A stretch of 64,000 nt of DNA. It comes from Paenibacillus chitinolyticus NBRC 15660 (GTDB lineage: Bacteria > Bacillota > Bacilli > Paenibacillales > NBRC-103111). Position 1 is the first letter of the stretch; every line of letters begins with the position of its first letter. Below, in pieces: positions 53,969 to 63,651 of the stretch. Where the stretch lies: contig NZ_BBJT01000009.1 of NCBI RefSeq assembly GCF_000739915.1, forward strand, positions 1 through 64,000, in the 5' to 3' direction. The position numbers and the translations under genes were made by a program. The notes beneath the pieces were generated by a model. It was not told where the DNA came from. It searched no databases and saw nothing but the letters and a program-made list of their open reading frames with translations.

Positions 53969-54279
53969 AACTGAATCTTTCGTAAAGCGATGACTGGGCC
54001 AAGTATTCCGTACAGCAGTGTCAGCGAGTTAGGGTGGGTGTGAGCCTAATCTCTGCAGCGGACGAAAATCCCCCAGGAGCGTCTCTTGAAAAGCGAAGTA
54101 GGGAGCATCGGGTAATTCCGTTATCGATTCGTCGAGTGAGACTGACAACCGGTCGTCATTTCTTTTTTCACACGGGAACCGGATTTCTGTGTGTGGGGAT
54201 GGCAGCGGGCTGGAACGGTCTAACAAGGGTGGTACCGCGAGCTTAACTTCTCGTCCCTTTTGGGATGGAGAAGTTTTTT
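53969..54279 (+). promoter_or_regulatory. Isoleucine T-box leader with terminator
   Basis: The conserved T-box AACAAGGGTGGTACCGCG is at 54222-54239. Stem I is visible: CTGGG (53995) with CCCAG (54072), and above it CAGCGAGTTAGG with CCTAATCTCTG. In the internal loop next to the lower stem is GAAAATC, whose ATC (54068-54070) is the likely isoleucine specifier. The terminator AACTTCTCGTCCC...GGGATGGAGAAGTTTTTT spans 54245-54279. Uncharged tRNA-Ile would favour the antiterminator and turn ileS on. Confidence 0.92.
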
Positions 54280-54342
54280 GCATTTTAGAGAGCTAGAGGG
54301 AATTGTCCCGGAAGGGATCAGCGTACTAAGACTAGGGAGTGA

Positions 54343-57111
54343 ATGGATTTGGATTACGGAAAAACATTACAACTGCTGAAAACGGACTTTCCGATGAGAG
54401 GTAATCTGCCCCAGGCGGAGCCTAAAATGCAGGCGCATTGGGCAGAAAACGACATCTACGCGAAAGTGCAGGAAAGCCGCAAAGGGCGGGAGAAGTTCAT
54501 TTTGCATGACGGCCCCCCGTACGCCAACGGCGACATTCATATCGGCCATGCGCTGAATAAGATTCTTAAGGATATCATCGTCCGCTTCAAAACGATGCAG
54601 GGCTATGATGCGCCGTATGTTCCGGGCTGGGACACGCACGGACTGCCGATCGAGCAGGCTATCGCCAACAGCGGCAAAGTGGACCGTAAAAAGATGTCCG
54701 TTGCCGAATTCCGCAAATACTGCGAAGAATACGCGCTCCAGTGGGTGGAACGGCAGAAGGAACAGTTCAAGCGCCTCGGAATCCGCGGAGACTGGGATCA
54801 TCCTTACATCACGCTGCAGCCGGAATATGAAGCCGAGCAAATCCGGCTTTTCGGTGAAATGGTCAAAAAAGGCTATATCTACAAAGGCCTGAAGCCGGTG
54901 TACTGGTCTCCTTCTTCGGAGAGCGCTCTGGCTGAAGCCGAGATCGAATACAAAGAAAAAACGTCTCCGTCCATCTATGTCGCATTCGATGTAGCGGACG
55001 GCAAAGGCAAGCTTCCTCAGGATGCGGCTTTCGTCATTTGGACGACCACTCCGTGGACGCTCCCTGCGAATCTGGGCATCTCCGTTCACCCGGACTTTAC
55101 GTACGCTGTTGTGGAAATGAGCGGCAAAAAATACGTACTGGCCGAAGGTTTGCTGGAATCGGCTGCGAAAGCAATCGGCTGGACCGACTACAGCATCGTG
55201 TCCACGGTGAAAGGAAGCGAGCTGGAGAACGTGACCTGCAAGCATCCGTTTTACGACCGGGAGTCGCTTGTCATGCTGGGCGAGCACGTTACGCTGGAAG
55301 CCGGTACAGGCTGCGTTCATACCGCTCCCGGCCACGGTGAGGACGACTTTATCGTCGGGCAAAAATATAAGATCGGCGTCCTTTGTCCGGTGGACGATCA
55401 AGGACACTTCACGGCGGAAGCGCCGGGACTGGAAGGCGTTTTCTACGAAAAAGGAAACAAAACGATTCTGGAGTGGCTGGAAAACAGCGGTCATCTGCTG
55501 CACGCTTCCTCCATCAATCACCAATACGCGCATGACTGGCGTACGAAAAAGCCGGTTATTTACCGGGCGACGGAGCAGTGGTTTGCTTCCATCGATAAAT
55601 TCCGCGATGAAATGCTGGAAGAAATCAAAAAAATCAAATGGACGCCTAATTGGGGCGAGATCCGTCTTCACAACATGATCGCGGACCGCGGAGACTGGTG
55701 TATTTCCCGCCAGCGCGTGTGGGGCGTACCGATTCCGATTTTCTACTGCCGCAGCTGCAATCATCCGATCGTTAACGATCAAACCATCGAGCATGTGGCC
55801 AAGTTGTTCGAAAAAGAAGGCTCCAACGCGTGGTTCACGCTATCTGAGAAGGAGCTTCTGCCGGAAGGCCTTTCCTGTCCGGAATGCGGCCATGGCGAGT
55901 TCCGCAAAGAAACGGACATCATGGACGTCTGGTTCGATTCGGGTTCCTCCCATGCGGGAGTGCTGGCCAAGCGTCCCGAACTGCAGTGGCCGGCCGATCT
56001 GTATCTGGAAGGTTCCGACCAATACCGCGGCTGGTACAACTCCTCCCTGATCACGGGTGTGGCGGTAAAAGGCCAATCCCCTTACAAGGGAATTTTGAGC
56101 CACGGCTTTACTCTGGACGGAGAAGGCCGCAAAATGTCCAAGTCGCTCGGCAACACGGTCGATCCGAGTCAAGTGTGCAACAAGCTTGGCGCCGACATTT
56201 TGCGTCTGTGGGTATCTTCGGTGGATTATCAGTCCGACGTGCGGATTTCCGACAACATCCTGAGCCAGATTACGGAAGTGTACCGTAAAATCCGCAATAC
56301 GCTCCGTTTCCTGCTGGGCAATTTGAGCCATTTCGATCCGGTGAAGGATCGTGTGGATTTCGCCCAAATGAGCGAGCTGGACCAGTATGCGGTTATCCGT
56401 CTCAACAGAATGACGGAAAAAGTAATCAAAGCCTATGACGCCTATGAATTCCACGTCGTCTATCAGGCGGTTCATCACTTCTGCGCCGTGGAGATGAGCT
56501 CGTTCTACCTGGATATCATCAAAGACCGCCTGTACGCGGACGCGGCCGACGATTCCGCCCGCAAAGCTTCGCAGACGGTTCTCTACGACGCCCTGCTTGC
56601 CATTACGAAGCTCATTGCGCCGATCTTGCCGCATACGGCCGACGAAGTGTGGAAATACATTCCGGGCGTGGAGCTGGACAGCGTACAGATCAGCGAACTG
56701 CCGGAGATCAGAACGTATGTGTATAACCAGGAACTGGAACAGAAGTGGGACGGCTTCCTGAATATCCGCGACGAAGTACTTAAAGCGCTGGAAGAAGCGC
56801 GCCAGAACAAAACAATCGGCAACTCGCTGAGTGCCGCGGTTGATTTGTATCCGAGCGAGGCGGCGTTCGAGCTGCTCAGCGGTTTCGACAAGCTTGATAC
56901 GCTCTTCATCGTCTCGGCCGCAACCCTGCACAATCCGTCCGAGAAAGCGCCGGAAGGAAGCTACGAGGCTCAAGATCTTGCCGTGCAGGTGTCCGTCGCA
57001 GAGGGAGAGAAATGCGAACGCTGCTGGATAGTCACACCTGAAGTTGGGCAGAACAAAGAACACCCGACTCTGTGCGCCAGATGTGCGGAAGTAGTTTCCC
57101 GCCTCGAATAA
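54343..57111 (+). CDS. ileS: Isoleucyl-tRNA synthetase
   Basis: A 922-residue class I synthetase, the usual bacterial length. HIGH motif in [18 protein letters not shown] (near 55-72), editing domain with TTPWTLPAN (near 235), KMSKS in [10 protein letters not shown] (near 596), anticodon-binding domain and a C-terminal zinc site CERCW...CARC. Start ATG 54343 ([20 protein letters not shown]) after AGGGAGTGA. It charges tRNA-Ile and is controlled by the T-box leader. Confidence 0.97.
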   Translation: MDLDYGKTLQLLKTDFPMRGNLPQAEPKMQAHWAENDIYAKVQESRKGREKFILHDGPPYANGDIHIGHALNKILKDIIVRFKTMQGYDAPYVPGWDTHGLPIEQAIANSGKVDRKKMSVAEFRKYCEEYALQWVERQKEQFKRLGIRGDWDHPYITLQPEYEAEQIRLFGEMVKKGYIYKGLKPVYWSPSSESALAEAEIEYKEKTSPSIYVAFDVADGKGKLPQDAAFVIWTTTPWTLPANLGISVHPDFTYAVVEMSGKKYVLAEGLLESAAKAIGWTDYSIVSTVKGSELENVTCKHPFYDRESLVMLGEHVTLEAGTGCVHTAPGHGEDDFIVGQKYKIGVLCPVDDQGHFTAEAPGLEGVFYEKGNKTILEWLENSGHLLHASSINHQYAHDWRTKKPVIYRATEQWFASIDKFRDEMLEEIKKIKWTPNWGEIRLHNMIADRGDWCISRQRVWGVPIPIFYCRSCNHPIVNDQTIEHVAKLFEKEGSNAWFTLSEKELLPEGLSCPECGHGEFRKETDIMDVWFDSGSSHAGVLAKRPELQWPADLYLEGSDQYRGWYNSSLITGVAVKGQSPYKGILSHGFTLDGEGRKMSKSLGNTVDPSQVCNKLGADILRLWVSSVDYQSDVRISDNILSQITEVYRKIRNTLRFLLGNLSHFDPVKDRVDFAQMSELDQYAVIRLNRMTEKVIKAYDAYEFHVVYQAVHHFCAVEMSSFYLDIIKDRLYADAADDSARKASQTVLYDALLAITKLIAPILPHTADEVWKYIPGVELDSVQISELPEIRTYVYNQELEQKWDGFLNIRDEVLKALEEARQNKTIGNSLSAAVDLYPSEAAFELLSGFDKLDTLFIVSAATLHNPSEKAPEGSYEAQDLAVQVSVAEGEKCERCWIVTPEVGQNKEHPTLCARCAEVVSRLE

Positions 57112-57180
57112 CGCAGCCCAGGTAATGGAATTCGCCGCCGTGTGGAGATAGGGGAGACCAAATCTGCAGGAGCGATTTTC

Positions 57181-57612
57181 ATGGATAACCTGAATGAAGA
57201 ACGGAACAAACGAAACGAACGAAACGAACCCGTTAAGGCCAGGCCTCCGGAGGAACATGCGGAGCCGGAGCATCCGGATTTGCCGGCCAATGCCTCCCTT
57301 ACGGGCGATGAGGAAAAACGGCTGATTCATCATATCCATGAGAAAGTAAGCGAAATAGCGACCAATATCGAACGGACGCAAATTGCCGATTACGTGACGC
57401 TGATGAACAAGCCGCGCAGACTCATTTTTGCGAATCTTATAGCGGGGATTTCCAGAGGAGTGGGGCTCGGTCTCGGCATTACCGTATTCGCCGGTACCAT
57501 CCTCTACGCACTGAAAGCTCTGGGCGCTTTGAACCTGCCCATTATCGGCACCTACATTGCGGACCTTGTGGAGTATGTCCAGTTTCAGCTGGAAGGGCGC
57601 CGGTTTTATTAA
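57181..57612 (+). CDS. DUF5665 membrane-associated protein
   Basis: A 143-residue protein; ATG 57181 follows AGGAGCG at a good distance. The first 45 residues are very hydrophilic (EERNKRNERNEPVKARPPEE), then a helical region with IATNIERTQIADYVTLMNKPRRLIFANLIAGISRGVGLGLGITVF, the DUF5665 core, running into one or two membrane segments. Conserved in Bacillales; role unknown. It lies 69 bases after ileS and may be co-transcribed. Confidence 0.8.
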   Translation: MDNLNEERNKRNERNEPVKARPPEEHAEPEHPDLPANASLTGDEEKRLIHHIHEKVSEIATNIERTQIADYVTLMNKPRRLIFANLIAGISRGVGLGLGITVFAGTILYALKALGALNLPIIGTYIADLVEYVQFQLEGRRFY

Positions 57613-57628
57613 CCGGGCGCGTTACGAA

Positions 57629-57668
57629 GGAAAACGCAGAGCCGCTTGTTCAGCTCTGCGTTTCTTCC
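57629..57668. terminator. Terminator between convergent genes
   Basis: GGAAAACGCAGAGC pairs with GCTCTGCGTTTCTTCC. It overlaps the last codons of the minus-strand gene ending at 57650. Confidence 0.7.
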
Positions 57669-58387
57669 GATGTATAATCCGGCTCAAGAAGAGGATCTCC
57701 TTCTTGATTATCCCAATAAGAGCGATAGGCTTTATTCCGAATAACGGATACATGATTGCCGTAAATATCGGTGGCAAGGAAACTTTCGAACGGTTCCACA
57801 TAGCCGTCAAGCTCGTCTGCCTCGACGTACATGGCATTGTAATCGCCTATGTTCGGATCTTCCGCCATGGCAGGAGAGTCGGAATTGCCCCAGCTTTCCA
57901 CGATCTGCCAAGCGTCTTCGCCGTCAAATTGATTTTGGTCCGACCGTTCGTCCAGACTTGTCCGTCCGAAAGGCGGGGCAAGAAATTCCTCTTCCACCGG
58001 TCTTCTGTCGGATGCGTGCCGGTTCGGCACATGCTCCAGGCAGTACTGGGTTGTCGGAATAGCGCTTAGCCGCTCGTAGGGAATGGTTCTGCCGCACTCG
58101 ATGCAAATCCCGTAGGTGCCGGCAGCCAGCCTTTCCAGTGCGAAATTGACCTGATCGAGATGACGTTCGGCATTTTCAAGCAGAGCGATGTCTTTTTCCC
58201 GCTCGAACATTTCCGTGCCTATATCGGCGGGATGATTGTCGTACGTGGACAGCTCTCCAGTGCTTTCACCCATAGCCTGGGACATCCCAAAATGTTCGTC
58301 GAGCTCCAATTGCTCTTTAAGTTCTTTTTTCTCGATAAGAAGCTGCTGTCTGAGCTGGTCCGTTTGATCGGATGTCAGTATATGCAT
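57650..58387 (-). CDS. yteA: TraR/DksA zinc-finger protein, YteA/YlyA sporulation family
   Basis: A 245-residue protein. The N-terminal half is a coiled-coil hairpin (LTSDQTDQLRQQLLIEKKELKEQLEL; ALLENAERHLDQVNFALERLAAG) followed by the zinc finger YGICIECGRTIPYERLSAIPTTQYC. The acidic C-terminal half with YNAMYVEADELDGYVEPFESFLATDIYGN is the YteA-specific region. DksA-like proteins act through the RNA polymerase secondary channel. In B. subtilis ylyA occupies the same slot between ileS and lspA in the forward direction; here the gene is inverted. GGGAGATGTACCCC precedes the ATG. Confidence 0.85.
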   Translation of the reverse strand: MHILTSDQTDQLRQQLLIEKKELKEQLELDEHFGMSQAMGESTGELSTYDNHPADIGTEMFEREKDIALLENAERHLDQVNFALERLAAGTYGICIECGRTIPYERLSAIPTTQYCLEHVPNRHASDRRPVEEEFLAPPFGRTSLDERSDQNQFDGEDAWQIVESWGNSDSPAMAEDPNIGDYNAMYVEADELDGYVEPFESFLATDIYGNHVSVIRNKAYRSYWDNQEGDPLLEPDYTSEETQS

Positions 58388-58528
58388 AGGGGTACATCTC
58401 CCTTCGGAAGGTGGCCTGCAGCAATAGGGTTTACGAAGGCTCCCTTTTTTAGTGTGGAAAATGAAAGCACCGCAGCCAAACGTTTAACGGACGACACGCG
58501 ACAAGCCGTCGTCAGAGGAGGAATCCGG

Positions 58529-59026
58529 TTGTATTATTATTTACTTGCACTTATCGTCTTTTTGATTGATCAGGGGACCAAATGGCTCGTGGTTAAAAAC
58601 ATTCCGCTGCATGACTCCATACCGGTGATCGGCGAGTTTTTCCAGCTGACCTCGCACCGCAACCGCGGCGCCGCTTTCGGAATTTTGCAGGACCAGCGCT
58701 GGTTTTTCATCCTGGCTACCTTGATAATCGTCGTTGGAGTCGTTTTATATCTCAACAGGACCCGTAAAGCCGGGCAGAAGCTGATGTCGCTGGCGCTCGC
58801 TCTGCTTTTGGGAGGCGCGGTAGGAAATTTTCTGGACCGTCTTCTTTTCGGCGAGGTTGTCGATTTCCTTCAGCTGCATTTTCAGTTTTCCTTTTTCGGC
58901 AAAGCGGTCGACTACATTTACCCGATCTTTAACATAGCGGACTCCGCGATCGTTATCGGCGTCATTCTGATTTTTATCGATTCGATCATCAGCTGGAAAA
59001 ATGAAAAAAGAGGGACGGCATCATGA
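58529..59026 (+). CDS. lspA: Lipoprotein signal peptidase (signal peptidase II)
   Basis: A 165-residue aspartic protease with four membrane helices that cuts signal peptides of lipidated prolipoproteins. TTG start at 58529, seven bases after GAGGAGGAA; the long upstream frame is the complement of yteA. NRGAAFGIL, GGAVGNFLDRLLFGEVVDFL and FNIADSAIVIGVI hold the conserved residues, with catalytic Asp in NFLDR and NIADS. It would process OppA, the DUF4349 protein and the lipoprotein at 8333. It overlaps the next gene by 4 bases. Confidence 0.95.
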   Translation: MYYYLLALIVFLIDQGTKWLVVKNIPLHDSIPVIGEFFQLTSHRNRGAAFGILQDQRWFFILATLIIVVGVVLYLNRTRKAGQKLMSLALALLLGGAVGNFLDRLLFGEVVDFLQLHFQFSFFGKAVDYIYPIFNIADSAIVIGVILIFIDSIISWKNEKRGTAS

Positions 59027-59988
59027 GCGAACAAAACAACTATGAGTTGGAACAAAACGGAATGGATGAAACGGAAAGCGAACCGACGCGCTGGCAGGTC
59101 GAGGCCGAGCAGAACGGCGAGAGAATCGACAAGCTTCTGTCCGATGCCTTGGACGGAGTGTCGCGTACGCAAATCCAGCAGTGGATTAAAGACGGCCATG
59201 CCCGTGTGGACGGCCGGAACGTAAAGCCTAACTACAAGCTTTCCGGAGGTCAGGTCGTCGATCTTGCGATTCCGGATCCCGAACCGCTGGATATCGCCGC
59301 GGAAAACATCCCACTGGATGTCGTTTACGAAGACGGGGACGTTATCGTGATCAACAAGCCGCGCGGACTGGTGGTGCATCCGGCTCCCGGTCATTACAGC
59401 GGTACGCTGGTAAATGCGCTGATGCATCACTGCAAAGACTTGTCGGGCATCAACGGGGTTATGAGACCCGGCATCGTTCACCGCATCGACAAGGACACTT
59501 CGGGACTTTTGATGATCGCGAAAAACGATCAGGCCCATGCAAGTCTGGCCGAGCAGCTTAAGGAGCACAGCGTGACCCGCAAATACGTGGCGCTTGTCCA
59601 CGGGAATTTGCAGCACGACCACGGAACGATCGACGCGCCGATCGGCCGGGACAGCTATGACCGCAAGCTGTACACCGTGACGGACAAAAACTCCAAACAT
59701 GCGGTCACGCATTTTGCCGTATTGGAGCGGTTTGACGGGTATACGCTGGTGGAGCTTAAACTTGAAACGGGCCGGACTCATCAGATCCGCGTTCATCTCA
59801 AGTTCATCGGGCACCCGCTCGTCGGAGACCCGTCCTACGGCCGCAGCAAGGGGATGACCATGGACGGTCAAGCGCTTCACGCGCAGATTCTCGGTTTTAC
59901 CCATCCGCGAACAGGAGAACGGCTCGAATTCGAGGCGCCGATTCCGGAGGATATGGCGGATCTTTTACACCGTCTGCGCAATCTGTAA
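59023..59988 (+). CDS. rluD: RluD-type pseudouridine synthase
   Basis: A 321-residue RluA/RluD family enzyme (YlyB of B. subtilis). After an acidic N-terminus comes an S4 domain (GERIDKLLSDALDGVSRTQIQQWIKDGHARVDG), then the catalytic domain with HRIDKDTSGLLMIAKN, where the Asp attacks uridine, and GRTHQIRVHL. The likely substrate is 23S rRNA helix 69 or another large-subunit site. The ATG overlaps the lspA stop as ATGA; translation is coupled. Confidence 0.9.
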   Translation: MSEQNNYELEQNGMDETESEPTRWQVEAEQNGERIDKLLSDALDGVSRTQIQQWIKDGHARVDGRNVKPNYKLSGGQVVDLAIPDPEPLDIAAENIPLDVVYEDGDVIVINKPRGLVVHPAPGHYSGTLVNALMHHCKDLSGINGVMRPGIVHRIDKDTSGLLMIAKNDQAHASLAEQLKEHSVTRKYVALVHGNLQHDHGTIDAPIGRDSYDRKLYTVTDKNSKHAVTHFAVLERFDGYTLVELKLETGRTHQIRVHLKFIGHPLVGDPSYGRSKGMTMDGQALHAQILGFTHPRTGERLEFEAPIPEDMADLLHRLRNL

Positions 59989-59996
59989 GGACAATC

Positions 59997-60027
59997 AGGG
60001 ACAGGCGGAAGCCGGTCCCTCTTTTTT
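59997..60027 (+). terminator. Terminator after rluD
   Basis: AGGGACAGGC pairs with GCCGGTCCCT (one mismatch) around GGAA; CTTTTTT follows. Confidence 0.85.
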
Positions 60028-60065
60028 AAAACTAAGCGAACCTTTGGAGAGGGGAAGCACTCGGT

Positions 60066-61229
60066 ATGCAACCAATCATTAATCCGCAGGTAAAAGAGAT
60101 TCAAATTTCGGGTATCCGTAAAATTGCGAATAAAGTCGCGGCAATGCCGGACGCACTGGCTCTAACGATGGGACAGCCGGATTTTCCGACGCCCGCCCAT
60201 ATTGTGGAGGCCGCGCAGAAAGCGCTCCAGGCAGGCAGGACGGTGTACACGCCCAATGCCGGACTTCCGGAGCTTAGAAAAGCCGCGGCGGATTTCGTGG
60301 GGTCCAAATACGGACTGTCCTACGACGGGGGCAGCGAGGTCATCGTGACGACGGGGGCAAGCGAGGCGCTCGACATCACGCTAAGGACTATTTTGACGCC
60401 GGGGGCGGAAGTTATTTTGCCGGGGCCGATTTATCCGGGCTACGAGCCGCTGATCCGGCTGTGCGGCGGAGTGCCCGTTTACGTGGACACGCGGCCTTAC
60501 GAGTTCAAGATGACCGCTGCCGCTATGGAGCCACATTTGACGGAGCGGACACGCTGCGTCGTGCTCGGCTATCCGAGCAATCCGACGGGGCAAATCATGA
60601 CCAAGGCGGAACTGGCCGAACTGGCAGCTCTTCTGGGAAGCAGGAACCTCTATGTCATTTCCGATGAGATTTACAGCGAGCTGGTGTACGGAGCCGAGCA
60701 TGCTTCGATTGCCGCCATGCCGGGCATGAGAGAGAAGACGATCGTAATTAACGGGTTGTCGAAATCCCATTCCATGACCGGCTGGCGGATCGGCTTTACG
60801 TTTGCCCCGGAAGCTTTGACCCAGCACATGGTCAAGGTGCATCAGTACAATGTCACCTGCGCAAGCTCCATCTCGCAGTATGCGGCTGTCGAGGCGCTCA
60901 CCGCGGGCCGTGATGATGCTCTTCCGATGCGCCAGGCCTATGAGAACAGGCTGGAGCACGTGTATGGCCGGCTCCAGGCGATGGGACTTGAGGCCGTTAA
61001 ACCGCAGGGCGCTTTCTACCTGTTCCCGTCAATTGCCCGGTTCGGGCTGGGCTCGGAACAGTTCGCTTACAGGCTGCTGGAAGAGCAGCGGGTCGCGGTC
61101 GTTCCGGGAGACGCGTTTTCACCGCTGGGCGAAGGTTACATCCGGCTGTCGTACGCGTATTCGCAGGAGGTGCTCGACGGAGCGCTGGACCGGCTGGAAG
61201 CCTTCATCCGCAAACTGGACCGGAGCTGA
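60066..61229 (+). CDS. patA: Aminotransferase PatA (N-acetyl-LL-DAP aminotransferase)
   Basis: A 387-residue fold type I PLP enzyme. The N-terminal EIQISGIRKIANKV, TMGQPDFPTPAHIV, YTPNAGLPELRKA, VTTGASEALDITLRTIL, PGPIYPGYEPLI, YPSNPTGQIM and the PLP-Lys phrase NGLSKSHSMTGWRIGF closely follow B. subtilis PatA, which makes N-acetyl-LL-diaminopimelate. The convergent dapH-ykuR pair encodes the steps before and after, so the DAP role is preferred over general aspartate aminotransferase. GGAGAGGGGAAG precedes the ATG. Confidence 0.9.
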   Translation: MQPIINPQVKEIQISGIRKIANKVAAMPDALALTMGQPDFPTPAHIVEAAQKALQAGRTVYTPNAGLPELRKAAADFVGSKYGLSYDGGSEVIVTTGASEALDITLRTILTPGAEVILPGPIYPGYEPLIRLCGGVPVYVDTRPYEFKMTAAAMEPHLTERTRCVVLGYPSNPTGQIMTKAELAELAALLGSRNLYVISDEIYSELVYGAEHASIAAMPGMREKTIVINGLSKSHSMTGWRIGFTFAPEALTQHMVKVHQYNVTCASSISQYAAVEALTAGRDDALPMRQAYENRLEHVYGRLQAMGLEAVKPQGAFYLFPSIARFGLGSEQFAYRLLEEQRVAVVPGDAFSPLGEGYIRLSYAYSQEVLDGALDRLEAFIRKLDRS

Positions 61230-61247
61230 TCCCCGCCGCGTGCCTAT

Positions 61248-61307
61248 AAAAAAATCCCCTTTATCCGACCCGCTGCCTGGCAGATGGGAGGTAAAGGGGA
61301 TTTTTTT
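61248..61307. terminator. Bidirectional terminator between patA and ykuR
   Basis: AAAAAAATCCCCTTTA and TAAAGGGGATTTTTTT are perfect 16-base arms with a 28-base loop. Runs on both ends let it serve both convergent genes. Confidence 0.9.
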
Positions 61308-62571
61308 AACCGGACTGTGCGGATTTCCAGCGGAGGTAGCTGTCCACCGTCCGGATGGCGACACCGATTGCTCTTTCATCGGGTTCAATGCGGGCGTGAT
61401 GGAGGCCGTAAGGCGTTTCGGCGCCCAGCCAGAACATAAAGCCCGGGATTTTCTCAAGGAAATAACCGAAATCTTCACCCGTCATCGCCTCTGTACATTC
61501 GTACAGACGGACGGGGATCTGCGGCTCCGACCAGGAGGATAGGCTGTCTGCTTGTACCTGGCCAGCTTCGGCAGGTTCCGAGCCGTTAACGGTGCCGGTT
61601 GCGGATTTGTCAGCTAAGGAACCGTCAGTCCCGCCGGCTTGAGGAGCCGTATCCGTTTTTTGCAGCCAGTCCATAAATTCCAGCGTCAGCGTTTCATTGT
61701 TATACACTTGAAGATAATTGGAGCCCCAATCAATGGTCGCCGTGCAGCCGTATGAAGATTCGATACCGCGAACGATTCCTTCGATTCTCGCTTTAATCAG
61801 CTGCATGGATTCGGCGGATAGCGTTCGGATCGTGCCTTCCAGCCGGGCGTTCTCGGCGATGATGTTCTGCTTGGTGCCCGCACTCATTTTGCCGATCGTG
61901 ACAACGGCCGAGTCAAGAGGGTTGATGTTGCGCGACACAATCGTGTGAAGCTGTCCGACAAGCTGGGAAGCGGCGACCACCATGTCGTTGGAGAGGTGCG
62001 GGTACGCCGCGTGGCCTCCCTTGCCCTTAAGGTCGATAAACAGCTCGGACGTGTTGGCGAACAAGATCCCGGGTCTGACCGCGATGGTACCGACCGGATA
62101 TTCCGGCGCGATATGAAGGCCGACCATCTGCTCCGGCATCCAGTCGCTTAGTTCGGCGGAGGCCAGCATGGGAAGCGCTCCTCCGGGACCTTCTTCCGCG
62201 GGTTGGAACACGACGACGAGGTCGTCTTTCATCGGACGCTGAGCGAACTGTGTCACAAGGCCGGCGCCGATGGACATGTGCACGTCATGCCCGCAGGCAT
62301 GCATATATCCGGGGTGCTCGGACTGAAACGGGTAGCCGGTTTCTTCCGGAATCGGCAGGCCGTCCATATCGGCCCGGTATCCGAAGCGTTTGGAAGGATT
62401 CGTCCCTTTGATATACACCAGAATGCCGGTGCGCCACGTGCGGATTTCCATCCGTTCCTGGGGCAGAGTCTGCAAATAATCGAGCAGCATGCGCTGGGTC
62501 TTAAATTCCTGGAAACCCGGCTCGGGTATCCGGTGAAGCTGGCGCCGCAGTTCAATAAACGGGCTGGTCAC
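61306..62571 (-). CDS. ykuR: N-acetyldiaminopimelate deacetylase (M20 amidohydrolase)
   Basis: A 421-residue M20 metallopeptidase-type enzyme that removes the acetyl group from N-acetyl-LL-DAP. GTG start at 62571 after [31 protein letters not shown] (metal ligands), [11 protein letters not shown] (catalytic Glu) and TGEDFGYFL are visible. It is longer than B. subtilis YkuR (374) because of an insert of about 40 residues ([20 protein letters not shown] and on) just before the TGEDFGYFL motif. It follows dapH on the same strand. Confidence 0.92.
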   Translation of the reverse strand: MTSPFIELRRQLHRIPEPGFQEFKTQRMLLDYLQTLPQERMEIRTWRTGILVYIKGTNPSKRFGYRADMDGLPIPEETGYPFQSEHPGYMHACGHDVHMSIGAGLVTQFAQRPMKDDLVVVFQPAEEGPGGALPMLASAELSDWMPEQMVGLHIAPEYPVGTIAVRPGILFANTSELFIDLKGKGGHAAYPHLSNDMVVAASQLVGQLHTIVSRNINPLDSAVVTIGKMSAGTKQNIIAENARLEGTIRTLSAESMQLIKARIEGIVRGIESSYGCTATIDWGSNYLQVYNNETLTLEFMDWLQKTDTAPQAGGTDGSLADKSATGTVNGSEPAEAGQVQADSLSSWSEPQIPVRLYECTEAMTGEDFGYFLEKIPGFMFWLGAETPYGLHHARIEPDERAIGVAIRTVDSYLRWKSAQSG

Positions 62572-62747
62572 GGTCGTTCTCTCCTTTTTTCGTTTGAATG
62601 TACATCCGCAGGATTGAAAAAGGGCCCGGCGCCGGAAGCGCTGGGCCAAACAGCAGCGGCAGTCCGCCTGCCTTCAGGTAGGGTGCGCACATGCCGGAGT
62701 TGTTCTTTTTATGTACAAGCGGAAGATGAACGGAAAACCCGCCGGGT

Positions 62748-63458
62748 CTACAGCTCGCGAAGCTCTTTCAAAATTTCCGTTTTGGATTTCGTTTTGTCGT
62801 CGACTTTCTTGATGACACGGGCAGGCGTACCTGCTACAACTGTGAATTCAGGAACATCTTCTACTACCACGGCGCCCGCGGCCACGACGGAACCTTGACC
62901 GATGCGTACGCCTTCGAGAATAACGGCGTTAGCGCCGATAAGAACATCGTCTTCGACTACGCAAGGCTGTGCGGAAGGAGGTTCGATCACTCCGGCTACA
63001 ACCGCTCCGGCACCGATGTGGCACATGTTGCCGATTTGAGCGCGTCCGCCGAGGATGGCGTTCATGTCGATCATCGTGCCTTCGCCGATGGAAGCGCCGA
63101 TATTGATAACCGCGCCCATCATAATAACGGCGTTGTTGCCGATGGAGACTTTGTCGCGGATGATGGAGCCTGGCTCGATACGCGCGTTAATGCCTTTCAG
63201 GTCAAGAAGAGGAATGGCGGAGTTGCGGCGGTCGGACTCGACCACATAATCTTCTATGTTCTGCTGATTGGATTCGATAATGGCCTGGATATCCGTCCAC
63301 TCGCCGAACAGGACACCGCTTTTGCCGGAAATGAAGGATTGGATGCCCGTTCCGAAATCAACGGCTTCCAGGTTTCCTTTTACATATACTTTCACGGGTG
63401 TCTTCTTTTGGCTGGTCTTAATAAACTGGATAATTTCTTCGGTATTCATCTGTGTCAT
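62748..63458 (-). CDS. dapH: Tetrahydrodipicolinate N-acetyltransferase
   Basis: A 236-residue enzyme that acetylates tetrahydrodipicolinate with acetyl-CoA, opening the acetylated DAP route. ATG at 63458 ([13 protein letters not shown]) lies 9 bases after AGGAGGAG; the frame upstream has no ribosome site. Residues about 85-215 are hexapeptide repeats of a left-handed beta helix ([24 protein letters not shown]). First gene of the minus-strand dapH-ykuR pair (176-base gap), divergent from pyrR. Confidence 0.95.
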   Translation of the reverse strand: MTQMNTEEIIQFIKTSQKKTPVKVYVKGNLEAVDFGTGIQSFISGKSGVLFGEWTDIQAIIESNQQNIEDYVVESDRRNSAIPLLDLKGINARIEPGSIIRDKVSIGNNAVIMMGAVINIGASIGEGTMIDMNAILGGRAQIGNMCHIGAGAVVAGVIEPPSAQPCVVEDDVLIGANAVILEGVRIGQGSVVAAGAVVVEDVPEFTVVAGTPARVIKKVDDKTKSKTEILKELREL

Positions 63459-63616
63459 ACTTCCACTCCTCCTGGGGTACGTTATCTTTATCATCATAGC
63501 AGATGAAAAGCGCTTACGCGATAGATTGTCCGAAAAAACGACAGGATACGCAGGGCAGAGTCAAAATAACGGGGGCAAACACACGGAGAAGTGCGTAAAA
63601 TCATGTTATTTTACGG

Positions 63617-63645
63617 TTGACTTCTTTTGTCGAAAGTGGGATAAT
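63617..63645 (+). promoter_or_regulatory. Promoter of the pyr operon with a Spo0A box in its spacer
   Basis: TTGACT (63617-63622), 17 bases, GATAAT (63640-63645). Inside the spacer TTTTGTCGAAA (63625-63635) equals the Spo0A box consensus TTTTGTCRAA. Confidence 0.75.
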
Positions 63646-63651
63646 GGGCTT

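Noticed and set aside
58160-58528. In-frame upstream extension of lspA
   Set aside because: It is the complement of yteA; TTG 58529 has the ribosome site and gives the normal LspA start.
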